From an uncultured Prevotellaceae bacterium (GTDB lineage: Bacteria > Bacteroidota > Bacteroidia > Bacteroidales > Bacteroidaceae): a stretch of DNA of 51,413 bases. The notes under the pieces were generated by a model, which did no database searches, was not told the DNA's origin, and saw nothing but the letters and a program-made list of their open reading frames with translations. Below are positions 6,344-14,362 of the stretch, piece after piece (the stretch's first letter is position 1; each line of letters starts with the position of its first letter). Position numbers and translations under genes: made by a program. The stretch spans positions 1 through 51,413 of the forward strand of contig CACXVS010000035.1 of NCBI GenBank assembly GCA_902771155.1. Direction: 5' to 3'.

Positions 6344-9300
6344 CTACTTCATGGCCATTAACTCTTTCTTCAGATGATCCAACGTACCGATGTTCGAACT
6401 GCTCTCCTCGTGGAGACCTTCACCCTGGAAGTTCAGGGTAGTGTTCTCATGGTCGGAGAAGAGTATCTGACCATCTGCCTTATCGTTCCATATGTCTTGA
6501 TCGAAGGATCTGAAGTTGTCCTTAAACTTGGCTTTGAGTTTTCCCACGGTGTTGTCAAGCAGCGTGCGCAAGAAGTTATTCTGATATTGATTGTCGAAGT
6601 TGAGCACCGTACGGTTCCAGTAATACTCCTGCCGTAGCGAATTGGTCTGCATCACCTTGTCCATATTGAGTTTGCTCGTTATGTACTTGCCCAATGCATT
6701 GTGGAAATCCTTGCTCACATGGTCAATGAAAGAGAGCAACAACTTGCGCTTGAAGATCTTTTTGTTTGACATGGCAAACCTGTCGGCACTCGGATTGGGC
6801 ACAGAGGAGTTGAACAGCTGATATTCATTTCCATTCTTGAATACCTGCACCCAGCCTTTTGCCCAGATGGTCTTATCGTCCACTGCGTCGATTATAGAAG
6901 CGAAACATTGGGATAGCCACTTAAAATCGCCGAGGGCAAGATTCTCGCTATCATCCAGCATCGTGGAAAAATGGTTGATATGCTTGTAAATCTTAAATGC
7001 ACTCTCAGCATAGGCCCTCGCAGAATCCTTCAGGTAATCAAACTTTAGAATAGGATTCTTTGTGACTGTCTGATGATTCTTTCCGGAGTTGAAAAGTATT
7101 CCCACTTCGGAAAAGTGGTCACTAAAGAAATCCAAATCGATATCCGACGGGTTCCACTCACTGGCATTTGATACCTTCTCTACCACCTTGGGGTTCTTAA
7201 TGTCTTTCAATACCCATCCGCCCTTCTCCTCGTATTCGGTGCGCTTCTTGTATCCGTCGAGCCACAACGCCTCATAGGTGTCGTAGAAGCCATCCACCTT
7301 CTCACTGATAAACTTGACGCAAATAAGCATAGCCTTGAAGAACTCCTCCTGTGACTCCTTCTTTTCTGCCAAAGCCGATGCATAGCGGTCGCGCCGGATG
7401 GTGGCATTGCCCTTGCCGGCCTCCACCCTCAGGTAGCGCTTCGACTTGAGCAACATGGTGCCATCGACAGGACGGACAAATGTCTCTACGACATGACGGA
7501 CGAGCGAGAGATCGACCACCGACTCAATGAATTGTGGCGCAACGCCTCCAGACAGGACGGCACCTATGATACCTGTCACCTTGGCACCAGCCTTGTTAAG
7601 CTTACCTTCCGGATCGCCAATCCCCGGTTCAGCAATATTCTTGCCTGAGAGCATCGTAATCTTGTTGCCAGCCTCGAAGGTGATGTTCTTGCCTTTTATT
7701 TTCACATCGCCGTTGGGGGCACTGATGGTGATGCCAGAGAAGGCATTGATGTTAACGGTTCCGAAGGGCGACTTGATGTCGATGGTGCGCTTGTTGCTCC
7801 TCATGTCAATCTCGTACAGTCCGTAACGGTCGCCAATGTGAATTCCACCATTCAGGTCCTTGAACTCCTTACCCATGCTGTTCAGGGTACTTATGTATGG
7901 CAGACAAGCGGCATAGAACCCAATACCCGGCGATATGAGGTTGGAGATGAAACTGCCGCCACCGGGAGGATCGGTAAAGGTAATGTGATGACCGTTAGGC
8001 GACATCATCGACATCGAGATATCCTTCCATTGCAAATCAGGAGCCGCCCTGCGGTATAGTCTCTCGTCGGGGGTCAGCACATTCTTCGAATAGAGGCTGC
8101 CCATCACATAAGGACGTTCCACATTGCCGTTCTCGAAGTTCACCAGCACCTCATCGCCTACACGCGGACGGAAGAAGGTGCCGCCTCCCGGAGTGGCCAT
8201 CGGCGAGACAACTCGCACCCAGGGCGTTGACATATCTTTCACGCATTTGTCAACATACGAGGCCAGCTGATCGCGCTTTTCCTCCTTTTCTTTCTTCTCG
8301 CCCCTAGCTACCAGCAAGTCTGAATTAACTTCATTATACTGCTGGATCACTTTATGATAAGTGGTATGATACCGGCTGATAACGGAGTTATCCTTATACA
8401 GATTCGTATAGTCTGCCTTGCCCTTCTTCTCGTCGTGCTCCTTGGCAGCTTCCACAAAAGCCGCCATCGCCTCCTGGATTTTATCTATCTGGGTATTCTT
8501 GTCTCTGATATCCTTGTCAAGTTTCGGTATATCCGTCTGCAGAATGCCCTGCGTCATCTGTTCATCAGGAGTCAGTTCATTCTTCTGATCAAGAGCTGCC
8601 AGCTGATTGGATTCACGCTCTCTTTCCATCTCCTTCATTGAGAGGGATTCTTCGAGGGTTATGAGCTGTGCTTTCTTGTCGCCAAACATCTTCTTACGCT
8701 CTTCGTCGGAAGCGTTTACATACTTCTTCAGTTGCTCGATGAGCTCACTGATTTCATTCTTGCGTTTCGACAAAGCCTCCTCCCTCTCTTCGAGCTTCTG
8801 AATATCCTCCTTAAGTGCATGAAGCGACTTGTTCACTTGATTCAGCTCGTCTCTTTCAGCCTTTCCGAGCGACTGCCAGGGGAAGGCTATGCGCACACGT
8901 CCCTGATACTTCGGGTCCACATTGTCGGCTACAAAGGCGGTCTGGGGATCGGCCTTGCGGATGATGGGCACAGGATGCACAGGCGGATAGTATTCCTCCT
9001 TTGCACTCTCCTTTTCAGAATCCTTATAAGCGGGAATGGCATAGATCTTCAGGGAGCGCTGACCCATGTACCTGTCGTTGGAATCATCATCGCCATACTT
9101 ATCGTAATCATGGTTCCAGGCTTCTTCGGAGACCTGCCTGATCTGTATGACGATATAGGTGCCTTCCATACCGGGAATGGTGATCTTCTGGCCCAACTTG
9201 ACATCTATGAAGGAAGTACCCATATTGATACACACTATCTGACGCTGCACGGATGCCTCTTTCCGGTGGATATCGTTATAGTATTCGAGCGTTGTCCAAC

Positions 9301-10675
9301 TGGATTCCACCAGGGCGGCAAACTGCACTACCTCTTTCTCATTATGCTGTTCAGGCTTATCCTTGTATGGCTCTATGAAAGTCTTATTTCCTGCTGAGTT
9401 TTTACTGTTCTTGGACAGTACGGCAAGACCAGCCTGGATACCTTCACCCACGATAAGGGCCTTAGCCAATGAACCACCAATACCTGCCACCATACCTGGA
9501 GTCTCGTTGGCAAGCATATTCTTAAAGAAAGGTATCAGGTGGGCCATGCTTATCTGGTGGCCATTGCCATCATACAACAACTCACGAGCCACACTGCTGA
9601 ACTTGTCCTTGAAGAGCGGGAATATATAGTCGTCGCTAACGAACTCGGCATTGCTCGAGACCTCCTTGGGGAACACACCGTCGGGATAAGGAGACTCCTT
9701 ACCACCATCTTCGTCCTTATCCTTGATGGCCGACTGATTCAGAGTCAGATCTTTACCCTTCCCGCTCTTCACGCTGTCGCGGGCATAGGCGCTGATAATC
9801 AGAGGATCAATGGATTTCTCCTGGGTTGTCACCGTATCATAGTCCTTGACTTCCACCAGGGTGTCGCTGTCGGTCAGACCTAAGGCCGTCTTTTCGGGCA
9901 GGCCTAATATCAACTTACCGTTCTCAAAGAAGAGAAACTCGCCACAGCGGTTGGAGGTGCGCACCAGGAAATCATAGAACGACTCATTGTACTGTACCAG
10001 ATAAGGCTGGATAAACTCATGCTGATTGCCGCCATCGGTGTACATCAAATGCTGCTGACTGTCGATATCGGAGTCGATCAGGGGTACACCTTCGGCCTTG
10101 TCATCAGGCACTTCGCCGAAGAACTGCAGACTCTCGGGCTTTAAGATCTCGGAGCCGAGCTTGCGAGCCACATAGGCCTTGCTGTACTTGTTGAGTGTCA
10201 TCAGCTTGTCCATGCTGAAGATGTTCAGCTTCACATACATCTTCACCCCATTAACATCACGATTCAGCTGAGGATTCAACTCATAAACGTAACAGTTCTT
10301 GGCAATGCTGTATGAATTAGTGTACTCAGGCGTTCTGGTCGCATCAAAGAATCGGTCCACCTCAAGGATATCGACATCCACCTGCCTTTGTAACAGAAGG
10401 TCCCTGATTTCGCCGACCTTGGGAACAGTTGTCGAATCACCAGTCGTTGCCTGCATGATATCCAGCTCTGCCTCGATCTCAATGGGCTGATAGATCTTAC
10501 GGTTGACCTTGACACCATGAAGCATGAGATAGAATGTTCGGGTTCCATCGGAGAGCTCCTTGCGAACCCCCTGTTCCAATTGCAGCTTTCCGGGCTGCGT
10601 ACCTTTGTACGCAATGATATTTCCGAATGTCAGCCTATAGATGAATAAGCCATTCTTTGAGGAGTCTGATGCCAT
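6344..10675 (-). CDS. Giant VgrG-like spike protein with coiled-coil insertion in the OB-fold
   Basis: A 1443-residue protein. Residues 1-550 form the Gp27-like part of VgrG; the hallmark is QHEFIQPYLVQYNESFYDFL followed by RTSNRCGEFLFF (about 219-250). The Gp5-like OB-fold begins at 580-602 (NVDPKYQGRVRIAFPWQ). It is then interrupted by about 210 residues of heptad-rich coiled coil (603-815) and resumes at 817-862 (TPWVRVVSPMA, RPRVGDEVLVNF, RPYVMGSLYS). A beta-prism needle follows (about 960-1010, IDIKSPFGTVNINAFSG and onward). The last 350 residues are mostly helical and match nothing I know. Ordinary VgrG proteins are 600-900 residues. No other secretion-system gene lies nearby. It may be a type VI-like spike carrying its own cargo, or part of another contractile machine. 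Confidence 0.85.
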   Translation of the reverse strand: MASDSSKNGLFIYRLTFGNIIAYKGTQPGKLQLEQGVRKELSDGTRTFYLMLHGVKVNRKIYQPIEIEAELDIMQATTGDSTTVPKVGEIRDLLLQRQVDVDILEVDRFFDATRTPEYTNSYSIAKNCYVYELNPQLNRDVNGVKMYVKLNIFSMDKLMTLNKYSKAYVARKLGSEILKPESLQFFGEVPDDKAEGVPLIDSDIDSQQHLMYTDGGNQHEFIQPYLVQYNESFYDFLVRTSNRCGEFLFFENGKLILGLPEKTALGLTDSDTLVEVKDYDTVTTQEKSIDPLIISAYARDSVKSGKGKDLTLNQSAIKDKDEDGGKESPYPDGVFPKEVSSNAEFVSDDYIFPLFKDKFSSVARELLYDGNGHQISMAHLIPFFKNMLANETPGMVAGIGGSLAKALIVGEGIQAGLAVLSKNSKNSAGNKTFIEPYKDKPEQHNEKEVVQFAALVESSWTTLEYYNDIHRKEASVQRQIVCINMGTSFIDVKLGQKITIPGMEGTYIVIQIRQVSEEAWNHDYDKYGDDDSNDRYMGQRSLKIYAIPAYKDSEKESAKEEYYPPVHPVPIIRKADPQTAFVADNVDPKYQGRVRIAFPWQSLGKAERDELNQVNKSLHALKEDIQKLEEREEALSKRKNEISELIEQLKKYVNASDEERKKMFGDKKAQLITLEESLSMKEMERERESNQLAALDQKNELTPDEQMTQGILQTDIPKLDKDIRDKNTQIDKIQEAMAAFVEAAKEHDEKKGKADYTNLYKDNSVISRYHTTYHKVIQQYNEVNSDLLVARGEKKEKEEKRDQLASYVDKCVKDMSTPWVRVVSPMATPGGGTFFRPRVGDEVLVNFENGNVERPYVMGSLYSKNVLTPDERLYRRAAPDLQWKDISMSMMSPNGHHITFTDPPGGGSFISNLISPGIGFYAACLPYISTLNSMGKEFKDLNGGIHIGDRYGLYEIDMRSNKRTIDIKSPFGTVNINAFSGITISAPNGDVKIKGKNITFEAGNKITMLSGKNIAEPGIGDPEGKLNKAGAKVTGIIGAVLSGGVAPQFIESVVDLSLVRHVVETFVRPVDGTMLLKSKRYLRVEAGKGNATIRRDRYASALAEKKESQEEFFKAMLICVKFISEKVDGFYDTYEALWLDGYKKRTEYEEKGGWVLKDIKNPKVVEKVSNASEWNPSDIDLDFFSDHFSEVGILFNSGKNHQTVTKNPILKFDYLKDSARAYAESAFKIYKHINHFSTMLDDSENLALGDFKWLSQCFASIIDAVDDKTIWAKGWVQVFKNGNEYQLFNSSVPNPSADRFAMSNKKIFKRKLLLSFIDHVSKDFHNALGKYITSKLNMDKVMQTNSLRQEYYWNRTVLNFDNQYQNNFLRTLLDNTVGKLKAKFKDNFRSFDQDIWNDKADGQILFSDHENTTLNFQGEGLHEESSSNIGTLDHLKKELMAMK

Positions 10676-10696
10676 ATCCTATCTATTATTGTCGTA

Positions 10697-11335
10697 TTAT
10701 AGCTTACTTGAGCGATTGATATAGTCTAGGATAACCTCTACGGCATCATCTTCACTCAGATCATCCATCGAGATAACGAGCTGGTAGTTGCGAGTGTCGT
10801 AGCGTGAGGTGTTCTCGTACTTCTGAATATAGGTTTCACGACTGGCATCCAACTTAGCGATGATGTCACGGGCCTCCTGCTCACTGACATTCTGACGCCG
10901 CATGACGCGCTGGACACGATGCTCCAAGGATGCCTGGATAAAAATATTCAGGTGGTTGGGCCACTGACGGAACACCATGAAAGCCGTACGACCTGCCACC
11001 ACGCAGGATGACTGGGCTGCAAGATCCTGAAGGATGCTTTTTTCGGTCTCAAATATTGTGGCATCATCGAGTTTCACCTCGGCTTCCATAGGCTTAGTGG
11101 TACTATTCACCAATGTGTTATAATAGTTGTTGATGTCGTTCCACCACGACTTCTTCTGTGCCTTGATCTGCTCGATGCGCTCGATGGAGAGACCGAACTT
11201 CTTGGTTAGCCCTTCAACGATGGCCTTATCGCAATACTTAACACCTAACTTCTCGGCCAACTTGTGGCCTACGGTACGTCCACCACTACCGGCTTCGCGG
11301 TTGATGGTAATCACAAATCTCTCGTTCTTATTCAT
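10697..11335 (-). CDS. Cytidylate-kinase-like P-loop protein
   Basis: A 212-residue protein. The N-terminus FVITINREAGSGGRTVGHKLAEKL is the modified P-loop of the cytidylate-kinase-like family (the Cytidylate_kin2 group in domain databases). Further signs are VVAGRTAFMVF and the helical lid HRVQRVMRRQNVSEQEA. These proteins are distinct from Cmk, and their substrate is generally unknown. It may phosphorylate a nucleotide or another small molecule in the cytoplasm. It is encoded 21 bases before the spike gene and 19 bases after the SLC13 permease, inside the same transcript. The link to signalling is by position only. Confidence 0.8.
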   Translation of the reverse strand: MNKNERFVITINREAGSGGRTVGHKLAEKLGVKYCDKAIVEGLTKKFGLSIERIEQIKAQKKSWWNDINNYYNTLVNSTTKPMEAEVKLDDATIFETEKSILQDLAAQSSCVVAGRTAFMVFRQWPNHLNIFIQASLEHRVQRVMRRQNVSEQEARDIIAKLDASRETYIQKYENTSRYDTRNYQLVISMDDLSEDDAVEVILDYINRSSKL

Positions 11336-11354
11336 AATGATATCGTATTAATTA

Positions 11355-12869
11355 TTATTGCAATGGAGTTAATGGATAGACAATGTTTACTATGAAAATG
11401 TTGGCAGCAAGAATGATGATATTCATCAGCAGACCAATGCGCATGAAGTCGCTGAAACGGTATCCACCGGGACCATAGACCAACATATGAGTAGGCGATC
11501 CGATAGGCGTAGCAAAACTGCTGCTGACACTGACCATCAGGGCAATGAGGAAGGGATAAGGCTCGTAGCCCAGCTTCTCGGCCGCCTCGTACATGATGGG
11601 GAAGAACATAGCACCTGCCGCTGTATTCGAGATGAACTCGGTGGCAAAGGTACCCACAAGGCAGATAGCCGTCATAACCACAAGGGGATTGGTGCCGCAG
11701 ACATCGAGAATGCCTAATGCGAGCTGCTCGGCGATACCCGTCTTCTGGATGGCTATACCCAGCACGACACTGGCGGCAAAAACCATCAGGATGTCCCAGT
11801 TGATGGAACGCATGGCCTGATTGGGACTGCAGCAGCGGAACAGCAGCATGGCGGCAGCTGCAATGAAGGCACACTGCAACAGCGGCATAATGCCAAGGGC
11901 TGCCACAACTACCATCGCTATCATGATAACGGTAGAGACAATGGTCTTGGTACCGATGTTAAGCACTTCGGCTCCTACTACCAGTCCGTGAGTTTTCGTC
12001 AATTCCAGGATATCCTTGATTTTACCTGCAAAGACCAGACGGTCGCCACCCATGATGAACTCATTTTCATTAATAGGTACTGGCGCATCGTCGAAATGGA
12101 ACCATCTGATCAATTTGCCCCCCTCGACATTCAGGAGTCCCACTTTGCCTATACGCTTGGCAATGTTTGGATTGTTGGAAGGCACCAACATCTCGACAGT
12201 GTAATCGACAGTATCCTCAAAATCCGACTCCGGTGCCTGACGATTGGGTAGCAGACGACGCATGGCGATAACTGACAGAACACCTATCGCAAGACAGAAC
12301 AGTCCGGGAATAGCTGTAGCAAGCACATTCATAGATACACCTGTCTTATCGGCATAGAGACCACTGATAATCATGTTCGGCGGGGTGCCAATAAGGGTAC
12401 AGACACCACCCATGCCCGAAGCATAACTCAAAGGAATAAGGAGTTTGGAGGGTGAGATGTTGAGTTTCTTAGACCACATCTTGACTATGTTCACGAAAAG
12501 TGCCACAACGGTGGTGTTGCTGAGAAACGAACTGAGTACGGCTACGGGCAACATCAGACGGGTGACTGCCTTGGAGTAGCTGCCGGGCTGTCCGAGAAGA
12601 TTCTTCACAATCCAGTGTAAGACGCCAGTATGTGTCAATCCTGCAACAACGACAAACAACACACCAATGGTGACGACTGACGGCGCACTAAAGCCAGAAA
12701 ATGCCTCCTTAGCATCAAGCACACCTGTAACAAACAAGATGCCTATAGCTATGAGGAACACCAGGTCGGAACGCAACTTGGTAAACAGCAGGACACTGAA
12801 CATGCCCAACACCGTGACGATAGTAATCCAGGCATCAATGCCAAAGCCTAAAAACATGATGGAATCCAT
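11355..12869 (-). CDS. SLC13/DASS-type anion permease with RCK_C domain
   Basis: A 504-residue integral membrane protein with about 11-12 hydrophobic segments. Two SNT signature motifs (FLSNTTVVALFVN and FISNTAAGAMFF) define the Na+-coupled divalent anion transporter superfamily. Between the two halves lies a cytoplasmic TrkA-C-like (RCK_C) segment, seen in VEMLVPSNNPNIAKRIG through GGDRLVFAG, as in putative sulfate or dicarboxylate permeases. The conserved GTPPNMI and GSPTHMLVYG loops flank the transport site. The substrate cannot be told from sequence. Its place between the (p)ppGpp synthetase-like and kinase-like genes suggests nutrient uptake coupled to the same regulon. Confidence 0.85.
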   Translation of the reverse strand: MDSIMFLGFGIDAWITIVTVLGMFSVLLFTKLRSDLVFLIAIGILFVTGVLDAKEAFSGFSAPSVVTIGVLFVVVAGLTHTGVLHWIVKNLLGQPGSYSKAVTRLMLPVAVLSSFLSNTTVVALFVNIVKMWSKKLNISPSKLLIPLSYASGMGGVCTLIGTPPNMIISGLYADKTGVSMNVLATAIPGLFCLAIGVLSVIAMRRLLPNRQAPESDFEDTVDYTVEMLVPSNNPNIAKRIGKVGLLNVEGGKLIRWFHFDDAPVPINENEFIMGGDRLVFAGKIKDILELTKTHGLVVGAEVLNIGTKTIVSTVIMIAMVVVAALGIMPLLQCAFIAAAAMLLFRCCSPNQAMRSINWDILMVFAASVVLGIAIQKTGIAEQLALGILDVCGTNPLVVMTAICLVGTFATEFISNTAAGAMFFPIMYEAAEKLGYEPYPFLIALMVSVSSSFATPIGSPTHMLVYGPGGYRFSDFMRIGLLMNIIILAANIFIVNIVYPLTPLQ

Positions 12870-12913
12870 TTTCCAACTCTAATATTTATTTCTTTTTAAT
12901 TCCTGTTACTCTA

Positions 12914-13999
12914 TTACTTCTTCTGCATAAAAGGCAACGTCTTGGCTTGCTCCAGCATCAGATCGGCCAGCTTTTCATTGACTTTCTCTTCGCCATTGAT
13001 GATATTGTAGAGTGATACAAGGCCCTCGCGCCCTCCATCGTGCTTCAGCACATAAACCAGACAGAGATACTGCAAGGCTGTGTTGGAAGAGAGAAGATCG
13101 AGGTCTGTGATGGCCAGTTGCGAGAGTGCCAACTGGTAGGCTTCATCGCTATTCTCGTCGATGAAACTCTGTACATCGCCAAGTGTCTCCATACCAAAGG
13201 ATTCGAGTACCGGCAGATAGGACATCACCGAAACGGGATAGATCTCAGCCTGATTAACGGCGGCAATACGACGATTTAAGCGGTCGAAGGGCTTCAGGTC
13301 GAGATAGTTGCGGAATGTGTCACGTGAGAGCGGCACATCGTCGAGCTTTCCGCTCTTGACCAGTGCTAATGTCTGGCGACGGTAGTCGGTAAGTACAACA
13401 CGGAGACGGCTGAATTCGTCGTCTATCAGCTCCATCATTCCCGCAAGACGGTTGAACTGACGCATGTACTCACGAGGAATTTTTACATCGCCCTTATAGC
13501 CGGTGTCGTGCTCGATGGTGGACCACACATGCTGTAACGCAGTACGCATCTGTAGTTCAAAGCGCAATCCACTCGTTTTGGCATCAGGCTGAGTGGTCTT
13601 TAGCCGGCAGATGTAGTGTAGTGAGTTGTAGCCGAAAGAATCCAGTTCGTGCAGTTTGCGTTTATCGACACTCTCGTTCCAGTCGATATCAAAGACGCGC
13701 TTGGCAATGGCTGCCACCTTATCAACTTCATCAGTATAGAAAGTGATAACACGGATACCCACGAGATCGGTAATATCGTAAATAGTCTTATACTTCGATC
13801 CCTTCAGCTCCAGTTTCCCTGCCAGTGACTTCTCGGTCTTCACACGATGTTCGATAGCTGTAACATAGATGCCTTGTTCGCGCAGCGCACGACGCAACTG
13901 GTCAAAGGCATCCTGTGACAGTTGTTCCAGCATAGGGCGGAGATTGCGATACTGCTTTAACAGACTCTCGCTATGCGGGTCTAATTTCACGTTATTCAT
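12914..13999 (-). CDS. RelA/SpoT-domain (p)ppGpp synthetase-like protein
   Basis: A 361-residue cytoplasmic protein with a RelA/SpoT synthetase domain at about 30-200. The ATP/GTP-site pattern is HRVKTEKSLAGKL, the metal-binding Asp is in YDITDLVGIRV, GYNSLHY replaces the usual Y-R-S-L-H, and the segment FELQMRTALQHVWSTIEHD carries the catalytic Glu. There is no HD hydrolase domain and no TGS or ACT domain, so it belongs with small alarmone synthetase-like proteins. It has a 150-residue helical C-terminal extension that typical small synthetases (about 210-260 aa) lack. It is encoded 22 bases after a STAS gene. Synthesis of (p)ppGpp is inferred. The extension may bind a regulator. Confidence 0.85.
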   Translation of the reverse strand: MNNVKLDPHSESLLKQYRNLRPMLEQLSQDAFDQLRRALREQGIYVTAIEHRVKTEKSLAGKLELKGSKYKTIYDITDLVGIRVITFYTDEVDKVAAIAKRVFDIDWNESVDKRKLHELDSFGYNSLHYICRLKTTQPDAKTSGLRFELQMRTALQHVWSTIEHDTGYKGDVKIPREYMRQFNRLAGMMELIDDEFSRLRVVLTDYRRQTLALVKSGKLDDVPLSRDTFRNYLDLKPFDRLNRRIAAVNQAEIYPVSVMSYLPVLESFGMETLGDVQSFIDENSDEAYQLALSQLAITDLDLLSSNTALQYLCLVYVLKHDGGREGLVSLYNIINGEEKVNEKLADLMLEQAKTLPFMQKK

Positions 14000-14021
14000 C
14001 TCAACTACACTTCATGATGAC

Positions 14022-14324
14022 TCAAATGAACTCGAAGATATTGCTGAATCCTGTGATGGTGAAGATGGCACGTACATCATCGTTGATGCCCTTGATATAG
14101 ACGTGCTCACCTTTTTCTTCGGCATTTTGCAGAATACCAAGGAAGATGCGCAAACCTGCAGATGAAATGTATTCGAGACTTGTGCAGTCGATAATGATGT
14201 CTTTTCCCTCAACATCGTTAAGTGGACTCATAGCCTTTTCGGTTTCGGGAGCTGCTGCAGTATCGAGACTGCCCTCTAAAATAGCAACCATGTTGCCGTC
14301 TTGTTCTTGAATAGTTGTTTTCAT
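14022..14324 (-). CDS. STAS-domain anti-anti-sigma factor
   Basis: A 100-residue minimal STAS protein of the SpoIIAA/RsbV type. The signature CTSLEYISSAGLRIFL carries the expected phospho-Ser in the SSAGLR motif. It lies between the gene for a membrane PP2C sensor with its own kinase-like ATPase domain (27-base gap upstream) and the (p)ppGpp synthetase gene (22-base gap downstream). The likely reading is that the sensor controls its phosphorylation and that it binds a partner in its unphosphorylated form. The partner could be the neighbouring synthetase or an unlinked anti-sigma protein; the sequence does not decide. Confidence 0.9.
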   Translation of the reverse strand: MKTTIQEQDGNMVAILEGSLDTAAAPETEKAMSPLNDVEGKDIIIDCTSLEYISSAGLRIFLGILQNAEEKGEHVYIKGINDDVRAIFTITGFSNIFEFI

Positions 14325-14362
14325 TTTAATAATGTATTAATTTATAATTTTTCAATTCTTCA
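14325..14362 (-). repeat. Period-8 array between sensor phosphatase and STAS gene
   Basis: Read on the minus strand: TTGTAAAA, TTGAAGAA, TTGAAAAA, TTATAAAT and so on, up to the ATG at 14324. The stop codon TGA of the upstream gene is part of a unit. Confidence 0.7.
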
